Shown here one piece after another: positions 1-5,511 of a stretch of 8,525 nt of DNA. The DNA is taken from assembly GCF_938045535.1 (NCBI RefSeq), contig NZ_CALIMQ010000037.1:1-8525 (forward strand). Direction: 5' to 3'. Origin of the DNA: an uncultured Campylobacter sp. (GTDB lineage Bacteria > Campylobacterota > Campylobacteria > Campylobacterales > Campylobacteraceae). The translations under genes were made by a program, and so were the position numbers. The notes beneath the pieces are model-generated. The model was not told where the DNA came from and did no database searches. It saw nothing but the letters and a program-made list of their open reading frames with translations. The first letter of the stretch is position 1, and the number at the start of each line of letters is the position of its first letter.

Positions 1-77
1 CTCTCAAACGCCGAGGGCTTTTCAGGCAAAAAAATGAGTTCGTAATGCGAGCGTTCCACTTCGCAAAACTGAATCAT
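1..77 (-). CDS. Partial unidentified protein, 3' part beyond window
   Basis: A reading frame runs off the left edge on the minus strand. From the ATG at 77 it reads MIQFCEVERSHYELIFLPEK and five more residues before the edge. The frame is open upstream of this ATG to a TAA at 105-107, adding the residues IFSDEAGRK, and no clear Shine-Dalgarno sequence precedes the ATG. The piece could therefore be a true gene start, or the interior of a gene whose 5' end was lost at the composition border near position 95-106. Base composition is host-like, unlike the AT-rich DNA just to the right. It does not resemble the missing C-terminus of EF-Ts. I do not recognise the family from 25-34 residues. Confidence 0.4.
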   Translation of the reverse strand, partial: MIQFCEVERSHYELIFLPEKPSAFE

Positions 78-94
78 TTTTCTGCCAGCTTCAT

Positions 95-106
95 CTGAAA
101 AAATTT
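95..106 (+). repeat. 12-bp border repeat, left copy
   Basis: CTGAAAAAATTT sits where host-like DNA gives way to AT-rich DNA. The same 12 bases occur on the opposite strand at 1963-1974, at the other border. The flanking bases do not match, so the identity is limited to this word. Confidence 0.6.
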
Positions 107-171
107 AGTAAACATTTGTTGTTTCAATTAAAGCCAAAATTCAAAGTAAAAATAATTTATTTTCATATTAA

Positions 172-197
172 AAGAGCAGCCTTTTAGAACTGCTCTT
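172..197 (-). terminator. Probable terminator of the partition operon
   Basis: AAGAGCAG at 172-179 and CTGCTCTT at 190-197 form a perfect 8-bp stem with a 10-base loop. Read on the minus strand, the descending arm is followed by further T residues (CTGCTCTTTTAATAT). It lies about 50 bp past the stop codon of the last partition gene. The T tract is short, so termination may be imperfect. Confidence 0.6.
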
Positions 198-249
198 CAT
201 CATCACTACTATGAGTTTTTAATCTGTAAGTCATTGTCGCTATGAACTT

Positions 250-882
250 TTAATTTAAAGATTTAATTTTTTCCTCAATATCTCTAATTTCTTCTCTTAT
301 CTTTTTTATCAAATGCTGTCTTTTTACTTTCTCTCTTGTTAAAAAAATTCTTTTTTCTTCTACATCAGATAATTTTATTGCTTCTTTTTGTTCTTCTATC
401 TCTTTTAATTTTGAAGTTGGATTATCTGATGTAATTACTTCTATAATTTCAGTTTCTTTGAAGTCATCTTTTTTTTGCCCTGTTAAAGTTTTTACAGTTC
501 TGTTAGATAATGCCAAAACTTTTTCAGGCTCTTCAAGTCCCTTAGTTTGATATTTTAAGTATAAGGAATATTTTCTTATTGCTACATTTGCACTATCCCT
601 ATCTACACCTAATTTTTCTATCCATTTTCCAAAAAATCCATTTCCTTTATTTGAAAAAATTTGATTGGCTTCAAATATTGCTTTTGAATATTTAAAAATA
701 TGTTCCATTGATTTTTCCTTATGAAAAGTTATGTCGTTTTCATACTTTATAAGTTTTTCTTTTTCAATACCTGATATGTCAAGTTCCTCATAATTTATAT
801 TATAAATACTTTCAATTTTTGCAACTGCTGGAACTTTTTTACTATTAATTTTACTAAGATTTAAATTAAATTTTTTACTCAT
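250..882 (-). CDS. ParA partner protein, probable plasmid partition component
   Basis: A 210-residue protein whose ATG overlaps the parA stop codon as ATGA, preceded by GAGG about 7 bases upstream; this is the usual translationally coupled arrangement of a partition pair. Residues 1-25 are basic and polar. Residues about 55-115 are helical and contain SNKGNGFFGKWIEKLG followed by a predicted helical pair, faintly like DUF3102-type plasmid proteins in which a short helix-turn-helix-like region is preceded by a conserved aromatic/glycine stretch. Residues about 157-209 are strongly charged and likely coiled coil, ending in EEIRDIEEKIKSLN. No canonical ParB nuclease-like motif is visible and the protein is shorter than typical chromosomal ParB. 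From position I infer a DNA-binding adaptor for ParA. The family assignment is uncertain and other plasmid roles are possible. Confidence 0.6.
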   Translation of the reverse strand: MSKKFNLNLSKINSKKVPAVAKIESIYNINYEELDISGIEKEKLIKYENDITFHKEKSMEHIFKYSKAIFEANQIFSNKGNGFFGKWIEKLGVDRDSANVAIRKYSLYLKYQTKGLEEPEKVLALSNRTVKTLTGQKKDDFKETEIIEVITSDNPTSKLKEIEEQKEAIKLSDVEEKRIFLTREKVKRQHLIKKIREEIRDIEEKIKSLN

Positions 883-1619
883 CTTATACCCTCTTTTTTC
901 ATTATTTCTTCTGCTAGGTTACTATAATCTTTTGCTCCGTTTGAATTTTTTGAATAATCAAATATTGATTGATGTGTAACAATACATTCAGACAGAGCTA
1001 CATTTTTTCTTATTATACTTTTTAATAAATAATCTTTATATTCTTCTTGTAACTGTTCCTGTATTTGATCTGACAATGCTGTTTTCTCTTTTCTAATTAA
1101 TATAATTCCTGATATGTCCTTTCCTAATCCTTGTGTAAAATTAATCGTAGCATTAAGTCCTAAAAGTTCATTTATTCCAGGTAATATTACAGGATAAACA
1201 CTTGAAGTATAAATTGCTGAAGTTGTATAAGCATTAAATGCTGGAGCTGTATCAAATATTACAACGTCATAATTTTCTGATAAATTTTCTAAAAAATTAT
1301 TCAATAATTGGTAATAATATGGTCCTTGATTTTTTAATTCTTCCATATCTTTTTCTGCTTCAGAGCCTGCACTTATTAAATATAAATTTTCATTTAGCAT
1401 TTCAGGTTGGAAGCCATTTGCTCTTTCAATCAAGTAATCTCCCAATGAAAAATTTAATTCATTTACATTTACTCCAAAATTTGTGGAAAGATTAAGCTGC
1501 GGATCTGTATCTATTGCCAAAGTCTTTAACCCTTGTTTTGCAAAATAGTGTGCCAAATTGAAAACAGTTGTTGTTTTACCACAACCGCCTTTATTATTTA
1601 CAATTGCTATTTTTTTCAT
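879..1619 (-). CDS. parA: ParA/Soj-type partition ATPase
   Basis: A 246-residue cytoplasmic ATPase of the ParA/MinD family, which in this family dimerises on ATP and binds DNA non-specifically to segregate plasmids with a ParB-like partner. The deviant Walker A KGGCGKTT is at residues 10-17, with the signature lysine (K10) ahead of the P-loop. The switch region DTDPQ is at 37-41 and Walker B VVIFDTAP at 119-126. The C-terminal stretch around 209-235 (ALSECIVTHQSIFDY..) is typical of plasmid ParA. The short N-terminus, with no helix-turn-helix domain, marks it as type Ib or Soj-like, so autoregulation would probably fall to the partner. The start is fixed by a strong AGGGAGG at 1625-1631, five bases before the ATG. 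Composition and codon use are unlike the rpsB-tsf genes upstream. The residue set points to a low-GC donor. Confidence 0.93.
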   Translation of the reverse strand: MKKIAIVNNKGGCGKTTTVFNLAHYFAKQGLKTLAIDTDPQLNLSTNFGVNVNELNFSLGDYLIERANGFQPEMLNENLYLISAGSEAEKDMEELKNQGPYYYQLLNNFLENLSENYDVVIFDTAPAFNAYTTSAIYTSSVYPVILPGINELLGLNATINFTQGLGKDISGIILIRKEKTALSDQIQEQLQEEYKDYLLKSIIRKNVALSECIVTHQSIFDYSKNSNGAKDYSNLAEEIMKKEGIR

Positions 1620-1655
1620 AATATCCTCCCTGAAATATATTTATCCTTTATTTTC

Positions 1656-1683
1656 AGTATAACATTATTTATGAAAAAAGCAA
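1656..1683 (-). promoter_or_regulatory. Sigma-70-type promoter of the parA operon
   Basis: On the minus strand, TTGCTT (1678-1683) and TATACT (1656-1661) are separated by 16 bases, and a TG lies one base before the -10, making it an extended -10. Transcription would begin near 1649, giving a leader of about 30 bases that contains the AGGGAGG ribosome site. A recognisable -35 contrasts with host Campylobacter-type promoters, where the -35 is usually poorly conserved. Confidence 0.7.
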
Positions 1684-1690
1684 ATTTTTT

Positions 1691-1714
1691 GTTTGTCAGT
1701 CGTGACTGACAAAC
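1691..1714. promoter_or_regulatory. Perfect 11-bp inverted repeat next to the parA promoter
   Basis: GTTTGTCAGTC at 1691-1701 and GACTGACAAAC at 1704-1714 are exact reverse complements around a 2-base centre. The site begins 7 bases upstream of the -35 of the parA promoter. Neither strand has a T tract after it, so it does not look like a terminator. Plasmid partition operons usually carry an autoregulatory operator or a centromere (parS) beside the genes, and this is the best candidate for either role here. Confidence 0.6.
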
Positions 1715-1738
1715 TGAATATATAATAATTTTCCCCTA

Positions 1739-2776
1739 TTATTTTTTTATAATCAAATCCTCCGCTAACTCGATTATTTCTTGTGTAAATTCATTTTCAT
1801 CAATATCATAAATAGCTTTTAATTGCATGTTAATATTTTTTATCTCTTCTATTTTTTTGGGATATTTTTCAGTTAATTTTTTAAATTGTATCTTATCTTT
1901 TAGTCCTGTATATATCGCTTCCAAATTTTCTATTGCTTCTGTATTTTCATTAATTTTATCCCAAATTTTTTCAGGCTTATTTTGCTTGCGAAGCTCGTCT
2001 TTTAAAGCTTCGATCTCTTTGGCTAAAATTTCATCGCTTAAATGCGCGCGCGAGCCAAACTGCGGGATCTTATGAAGCGGTTTGCCCAAGCGCACAAACT
2101 CCTCATTTTCCTTCTCAAACTCGCCTTTAAGAGCTAAGAATTCTTTTTCGATAAAATCGGAGTCAAGCTCTTTATAGCTGATGACCTGCGGTTTCATCGC
2201 GGCTGCGTGCATGCAGAGATTTTTTATAAGCTCCTTCGCACCCTCCGCAGTTTGCTCGCTGTCGCAAGCTGCTGCGATGATTACACCCACGCGGCCGTTT
2301 GAATGCAGGTAGCCGTTTACTATGCCGTTTGCACCCGCCTTAATCGTCTCAAATCTTCTAACGACCAAATTTTCGCCGATCGTAGCGATCTGGCTTTTTA
2401 GATGCTCATCGAATTTAACGCCGTCGATGATGCTGGAATTTAGCTCATCAATGCTGCTAATGCCCTTGGTTTGGATATGTAGAGTGGTATTTTTAACTAA
2501 ATTTATAAAATTTTGATTTTTAGCCACGAAGTCGGTTTCGGAATTTATCTCGCTTATGGTGGCGATCTTGTGATCCGCGCTCACTTCGACGCTCACTAGG
2601 CCCTCGCTAGCTAGGCGATCGGCTTTTTTAGCAGCCTTTCCTAAGCCCTTTTCGCGAAGCAGATCTACGGCCTTATCCATATCGCCGTCTGTTTCAACTA
2701 AAGCCTTTTTGCAATCCATCATCCCCGCTCCGGTGCTTTCGCGGAGCTCTTTTACCATTTGCGCGCTGATTTCCAT
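1739..2776 (-). CDS. tsf: Elongation factor Ts with replaced C-terminus (chimeric)
   Basis: EF-Ts is the cytoplasmic exchange factor that releases GDP from EF-Tu. Residues 1 to about 275 of 345 are a clear Campylobacter-type EF-Ts: the UBA-like N-terminal domain (MVKELRESTGAGMMDCKKAL, 7-26), the EF-Tu contact motif TDFVAKN (81-87), and the core with NGRVGVIIAAACDS (160-173) and HKIPQF (235-240). The family sequence should continue after KPEKIWDKI (267-275) with a conserved segment of about 80 residues that completes the second core subdomain and the C-terminal EF-Tu-binding module, including the GQ-FVM and FEVGEG motifs. Here it is replaced by about 70 charged residues (NENTEAIENLEAIYTGLKDK onward, ending ELAEDLIIKK) in DNA that is much richer in AT. 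The ATG overlaps the rpsB stop as TAATG. Activity is doubtful. The tail is probably the end of an unrelated foreign protein joined in frame. Confidence 0.9.
   Translation of the reverse strand: MEISAQMVKELRESTGAGMMDCKKALVETDGDMDKAVDLLREKGLGKAAKKADRLASEGLVSVEVSADHKIATISEINSETDFVAKNQNFINLVKNTTLHIQTKGISSIDELNSSIIDGVKFDEHLKSQIATIGENLVVRRFETIKAGANGIVNGYLHSNGRVGVIIAAACDSEQTAEGAKELIKNLCMHAAAMKPQVISYKELDSDFIEKEFLALKGEFEKENEEFVRLGKPLHKIPQFGSRAHLSDEILAKEIEALKDELRKQNKPEKIWDKINENTEAIENLEAIYTGLKDKIQFKKLTEKYPKKIEEIKNINMQLKAIYDIDENEFTQEIIELAEDLIIKK
1963..1974 (-). repeat. 12-bp border repeat, right copy
   Basis: On the minus strand this reads CTGAAAAAATTT, identical to the word at 95-106 and inverted relative to it. 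It encodes part of the last EF-Ts residues that still match the family (PEKIW), so here it seems to be native host sequence at, or a few bases from, the junction. Confidence 0.6.
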
Positions 2777-3573
2777 TACTCTTCGTCCTCGCTTACGTCA
2801 AAATCCTCTTCGCTCATCGCCTCGGCTACGACTTCCTCTTTCTCCTCGTCGCTGACGGCTTCGCTCTGCTCGACATCCTCGCTCGCATCTTGATCGCGAA
2901 GCGCCTTGCCTTCGTTGATCGCCTCAGCCATCTCTTGGCAAAAAAGCTGAACTGAGCGGATCGCATCGTCGTTGCCCGGAATCGGGAAATCGACTACGTC
3001 CGGATCGCAGTTCGTATCCAAAGGCGCGATAACCGGCATTTTTAGGCGATTAGCTTCTGCTACGGCAATCTTTTCTTTAACTACGTCGATGACGAAGATC
3101 ATATCAGGAAGGCCCTTCATATTGCGAATGCCGCCTAGATAAAGCTCGAGCTTCTCTTTTTTGCGGCGAAGCATTAGCGCCTCTTTTTTAGTTAGTAAAT
3201 TTATCGAGCCATCCTCTTCCATAGTCTCGATTACTTCGAGCTTGCGGATCGATTGCTTGATAGTGGAAAAATTCGTCAGCATGCCGCCTAGCCATCTGTG
3301 GCTCACATAAGGCATGCCGCATTTTTCGGCGTACTCTTTTAGCGTCGCGCCGGCTTGTTTTTTGGTACCTACGAAAAGTATGGTTTTACCCTCGGCAGCC
3401 GCGTCGCGAACTATATTATAAGTGTAGCGGAAGTAGCGGATAGTTTTTTGTAGATCTATGATGTAGATACCTTTTCTCTCGCCGAAAATGAATTTTTTCA
3501 TCTTCGGATTCCATCTGCGTGTTTGGTGTCCGAAATGAACGCCGCACTCTAGCAAATCTCTCATTGTTACCAT
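2776..3573 (-). CDS. rpsB: 30S ribosomal protein S2
   Basis: A 265-residue ribosomal protein S2, a late-assembling component of the small subunit that helps hold protein S1. The N-terminus MVTMRDLLECGVHFGHQTRR and the motif VSHRWLGGMLTNF (90-102) are family hallmarks, and APLDTNCDPDVVDFPIPGND (183-202) is the conserved C-terminal core. Residues 229-265 form an acidic tail rich in Glu/Asp that ends SEEDFDVSEDEE; a similar acidic extension is known in Campylobacter S2, and the length matches that genus. The ATG is supported by AAGGAG at 3581-3586, seven bases upstream. The gene is the first of the rpsB-tsf pair and its stop overlaps the tsf ATG by one base, so the two are translationally coupled. 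It appears intact. Confidence 0.98.
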   Translation of the reverse strand: MVTMRDLLECGVHFGHQTRRWNPKMKKFIFGERKGIYIIDLQKTIRYFRYTYNIVRDAAAEGKTILFVGTKKQAGATLKEYAEKCGMPYVSHRWLGGMLTNFSTIKQSIRKLEVIETMEEDGSINLLTKKEALMLRRKKEKLELYLGGIRNMKGLPDMIFVIDVVKEKIAVAEANRLKMPVIAPLDTNCDPDVVDFPIPGNDDAIRSVQLFCQEMAEAINEGKALRDQDASEDVEQSEAVSDEEKEEVVAEAMSEEDFDVSEDEE

Positions 3574-3601
3574 GAGTTTTCTCCTTGTGGGTTGCCCCGA
3601 A

Positions 3602-3657
3602 ATTTAGTTTCTTCCTCCGCATCCGCCCGTAAATCTGCTCTAAATTTACAACTAAAT
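3602..3657 (-). promoter_or_regulatory. Structured leader of rpsB-tsf, candidate S2 autoregulatory element
   Basis: In the predicted leader of about 109 bases two nested stems can form. The outer one pairs 3650-3657 with 3602-3609 (ATTTAGTT with AACTAAAT, 8 bp). The inner one pairs 3644-3649 with 3629-3634 (GTAAAT with ATTTAC, 6 bp, 9-base loop). The two stems abut at 3649/3650 and could stack. The outer stem ends 15 bases before the AAGGAG site. In E. coli, S2 represses its own rpsB-tsf mRNA through the 5' leader; a similar role here is inference. Confidence 0.4.
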
Positions 3658-3688
3658 CAAGGATTGATGCGTGTGAAATGAAATTGGA

Positions 3689-3694
3689 ATTATA
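3689..3694 (-). promoter_or_regulatory. -10 element of the rpsB-tsf promoter
   Basis: A perfect TATAAT on the minus strand lies about 116 bases ahead of the rpsB ATG, in the only long gap before this operon. No good -35 is visible about 17 bases upstream, which is normal for Campylobacter housekeeping promoters. The predicted transcript start is near 3682. Confidence 0.5.
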
Positions 3695-3723
3695 TTTAAA
3701 ATTTTATTAAAATAAGCTTGATT

Positions 3724-3743
3724 GTTATGCGATTTTACATAAC
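3724..3743. promoter_or_regulatory. 6-bp inverted repeat upstream of the rpsB promoter
   Basis: GTTATG at 3724-3729 and CATAAC at 3738-3743 form an inverted repeat with an 8-base centre, about 30 bases upstream of the -10 element. It could be an operator, or a weak hairpin in the pgeF 3' region. Apart from this and the rpsB promoter and leader, the 279-bp gap at 3574-3852 is AT-rich and holds no gene I can support. Confidence 0.25.
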
Positions 3744-3852
3744 TTATATAGTGTTTTGTTTTTATTCTGACGCATGCAAATTTGCTTAAGATTTCACAAC
3801 AAATACCCCTTCTATCTAAACAAATTTACAATTAAAATGCATGAATTTTAGA

Positions 3853-4584
3853 TTAAATTTTATTCATCACAAACCCGCAGAAGCGCCCCGTGACGCCGTC
3901 TCTGCGGTATGAAAAATGCCGCTCGCTCTCGAAGGTGCAGCGTGGATCGAATTTAACGTTTCGTACCCCCGCAGCTGCGAGCTCATCGCGCAGTGCGGCG
4001 TTCATATCGAAATGCCCCTGCGTTTTGTAGCGCTCAAACTCGCCCAGATCAAGCCCGCCGAGTTCGTAGTTTCGCGCCTTGATATTCGCGCCCACGAATA
4101 CTTTCAGCTCCGCAGCGACGCAGCCAAAGCGCTCGCTCATCAAATTTATCGCATTGGTGCAGATCCGCCCTATCACGCCCGTGCGCCCCGCATGCACCGC
4201 AGCAACCACCCCGTGCCGCTCGTCCGCGATCAAAACGGGCGAGCAGTCCGCTACCAGCACGCACAGCGCCACGCCGCGCAGATCGGTCACGAGCCCGTCG
4301 CAGGGCGGGATTTCATCGCTACCTGTGCGTAAAATTTCAACTTTGTTTGAGTGGATCTGGCGCATAAATTTTAAATTTCGAGGCTCGATACCGAGCGCAG
4401 CGGCTAAAATTTCGCGGTTTTGCGCGACGTTTTGCGGATCGTCGCCCACGTGATCCCCTAAATTTAAGCTCGCATACGCTCCGCCGCTTACGCCTCCTTC
4501 GCGCGTGCTAAAGCCCCCCAGCACACCGTGCCCGTCCAACACAAACTCAAGATTTTCTCTGCAAATTTCGATTTTGTCCATCAT
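3853..4584 (-). CDS. pgeF: Purine nucleoside phosphorylase/peptidoglycan editing factor, YfiH/PgeF family
   Basis: A 243-residue cytoplasmic enzyme of the YfiH/PgeF/LACC1 family, once called laccase-domain or polyphenol oxidase proteins and now known to act on purine nucleosides with a Zn centre; the E. coli member also prevents wrong amino acids entering peptidoglycan precursors. The metal/catalytic triad is visible as H78 in RQIHSNKV, C114 in VADCSPVLIAD, and H131 in AAVHAGRTG. Other hallmarks are FSTREGGVS (25-33), CDGLVTD (95-101) and the C-terminal CT..S..HFSYRRDG.TGR. In most relatives the segment after the second His reads AGWRG; here it is AGRTG, a minor deviation. The start could be either of two adjacent ATGs (4584 or 4581). 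It follows ribE by 7 bases without a strong Shine-Dalgarno sequence, suggesting coupled translation in one operon. Confidence 0.92.
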   Translation of the reverse strand: MMDKIEICRENLEFVLDGHGVLGGFSTREGGVSGGAYASLNLGDHVGDDPQNVAQNREILAAALGIEPRNLKFMRQIHSNKVEILRTGSDEIPPCDGLVTDLRGVALCVLVADCSPVLIADERHGVVAAVHAGRTGVIGRICTNAINLMSERFGCVAAELKVFVGANIKARNYELGGLDLGEFERYKTQGHFDMNAALRDELAAAGVRNVKFDPRCTFESERHFSYRRDGVTGRFCGFVMNKI

Positions 4585-4591
4585 GCGCCGC

Positions 4592-5410
4592 TTAATACAG
4601 GCTCAAAATTTTATCTACCGCATCCCACGAAAGCCCCTCTTTTTCGCCCTCGGCGCTATCATCACGTGCCGTGTCCATACCGCAGACAGGCTGTCCACCG
4701 GCAAAACGTAGCTGTGCCGCGACGTATCGCGCAAGCAGATCGGTCTCGATATTTACGCGGCGCCCGATTTTGTATGATCCAAAAAGCGTATCCTTAAACG
4801 TGAGCGGGATGATCGTAAGGCGAATGGCGCAGCTTTGCGCTTTGCTTTTTAAATTTGCGCCCAAAAAGTTTGGATCGCGAACGGAATTTGAGCTGCTAGA
4901 ATTTTGCCCGCGCGAACCTGCGCCGCTAAAATTTGAACCGAGCGGGCCTTTGCGGTCTTTGTGAATAAAATTTCCGCCGCCCTCAAGCACTTCGTTGATC
5001 GTTAAGCTCACGCCATCGATCGCCACCGAGCCCTTCGGCGCTAGCAGCGGCGCTATATGCAGCGGCGCGCGGATAAAAAAATCGACGCCGCTTGCGAGCT
5101 TTGAAATTTTATAAATTTCGCCCACGGCATCGACGTGCCCTTGGATCAAATGCCCGTCTATGCGATCTCCAATCCGCATCGCAGGCTCAATATGCACCGA
5201 GCCGTGCAGGTTTTGTGCGGCGATGACGCGTGCCGTTTCGCTCGAAAGCTGTACCGCAAATCCGTCCGCAAAAAGCCGCGTCACGCTCAGGCACGCGCCG
5301 TTTACCGCGACGCTATCGCCGAGCGCGGGGCGGTATCTCGCGCGCAGTCGCAGCAAATCGCCGCTAAAGCTCGCGACCTGCGCGATCTCTCTGATCAGTC
5401 CGTTAAACAT
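4592..5410 (-). CDS. ribE: Riboflavin synthase alpha chain with internal insertion
   Basis: Riboflavin synthase dismutates two 6,7-dimethyl-8-ribityllumazine molecules into riboflavin in the cytoplasm. The two tandem lumazine-binding barrels are visible: barrel 1 has MFNGLIREI at the start, NGACLSV (37-43) and IDGHLIQGHVDAVG (84-97); barrel 2 has IDGVSLTI (131-138) and resumes with IRLTIIPLTFKDTLFGSYKIGRRVNIETDLLARYV (two joined pieces, 196-230). At 272 residues it is clearly longer than the usual roughly 200. The excess is mainly residues about 143-195 in the middle of barrel 2, which are Gly/Ser/Asn-rich and unconserved, plus a longer C-terminal tail (about 237-272). The start is supported by AAAGG six bases before the ATG. 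A weak TAATAT (5436-5441) could be its own -10. It is probably cotranscribed with pgeF. Confidence 0.93.
   Translation of the reverse strand: MFNGLIREIAQVASFSGDLLRLRARYRPALGDSVAVNGACLSVTRLFADGFAVQLSSETARVIAAQNLHGSVHIEPAMRIGDRIDGHLIQGHVDAVGEIYKISKLASGVDFFIRAPLHIAPLLAPKGSVAIDGVSLTINEVLEGGGNFIHKDRKGPLGSNFSGAGSRGQNSSSSNSVRDPNFLGANLKSKAQSCAIRLTIIPLTFKDTLFGSYKIGRRVNIETDLLARYVAAQLRFAGGQPVCGMDTARDDSAEGEKEGLSWDAVDKILSLY
4826..4984 (-). other. In-frame insertion inside ribE barrel 2
   Basis: This stretch encodes RibE residues about 143-195, containing GGGNFIHKDRKGPLGSNFSG and SSSSNSVRDPNFLGANLKSK, which have no counterpart in ordinary riboflavin synthases. It lies between DGVSLTINEV and IRLTIIPLTF, which are normally about a dozen residues apart. 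Its DNA carries TAAAATTT-type words like the gaps between genes and a GCCCGC/GCGGGC inverted repeat (4906-4911, 4942-4947). The edges are approximate. Confidence 0.5.
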
Positions 5411-5476
5411 TATGAGCCTTTGGAATTTTTACGTGATATTAGCGTAGAATTTTGAAATTTAAGGTTAAGCGAAGCT

Positions 5477-5497
5477 CGGCGAGCGCGAAGCCCGCCG
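5477..5497. terminator. GC-rich hairpin between cytochrome c and ribE
   Basis: CGGCGAGC (5477-5484) and GCCCGCCG (5490-5497) pair over 8 bp, with one G-U pair possible, around a 5-base loop. It lies 15 bp after the cytochrome stop codon, where a terminator would be expected. No immediate T run follows on the minus strand, so this is at best a weak or factor-assisted terminator, or an mRNA-stabilising hairpin. Confidence 0.35.
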
Positions 5498-5511
5498 AAT
5501 GAAGTTTGAAA

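Larger units (their letters stand above)
107..1960. mobile_element. AT-rich foreign segment carrying a plasmid partition operon
   Basis: This block is far richer in A and T than the DNA on both sides. Its protein coding is dominated by K, I, N and E with A/T-ending codons, whereas the host genes use many G/C-ending codons. It contains the tail fused onto EF-Ts, a strong consensus-like promoter, a parA gene, a ParA-partner gene and a hairpin terminator, which is a typical plasmid maintenance cassette. I see no transposase, integrase, relaxase or complete replication gene inside it, so it is only a fragment of an element. The right edge lies between about 1950 and 1963, inside tsf. The left edge lies near 95-110. 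A low-GC oral anaerobe such as a Fusobacteriota member is a guess at the donor. A sequencing or assembly chimera is the main alternative. Confidence 0.6.

Noticed and set aside
1691..1714. Perfect inverted repeat as an intrinsic terminator for tsf
   Set aside because: No T tract follows either arm on the minus strand (it is followed by AAAAAATTTGC), and it sits just upstream of the parA promoter, so an operator or centromere is more likely.
3916..4332. Plus-strand frame of 138 codons
   Set aside because: It lies wholly antisense to the well-supported pgeF gene and gives a residue mix without recognisable motifs; long antisense frames are common in GC-rich codon contexts.
3853..4584. PgeF as a multicopper laccase
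   Set aside because: The family was misnamed; the visible His-Cys-His pattern belongs to the YfiH/LACC1 purine nucleoside enzymes and no multicopper oxidase motifs are present.
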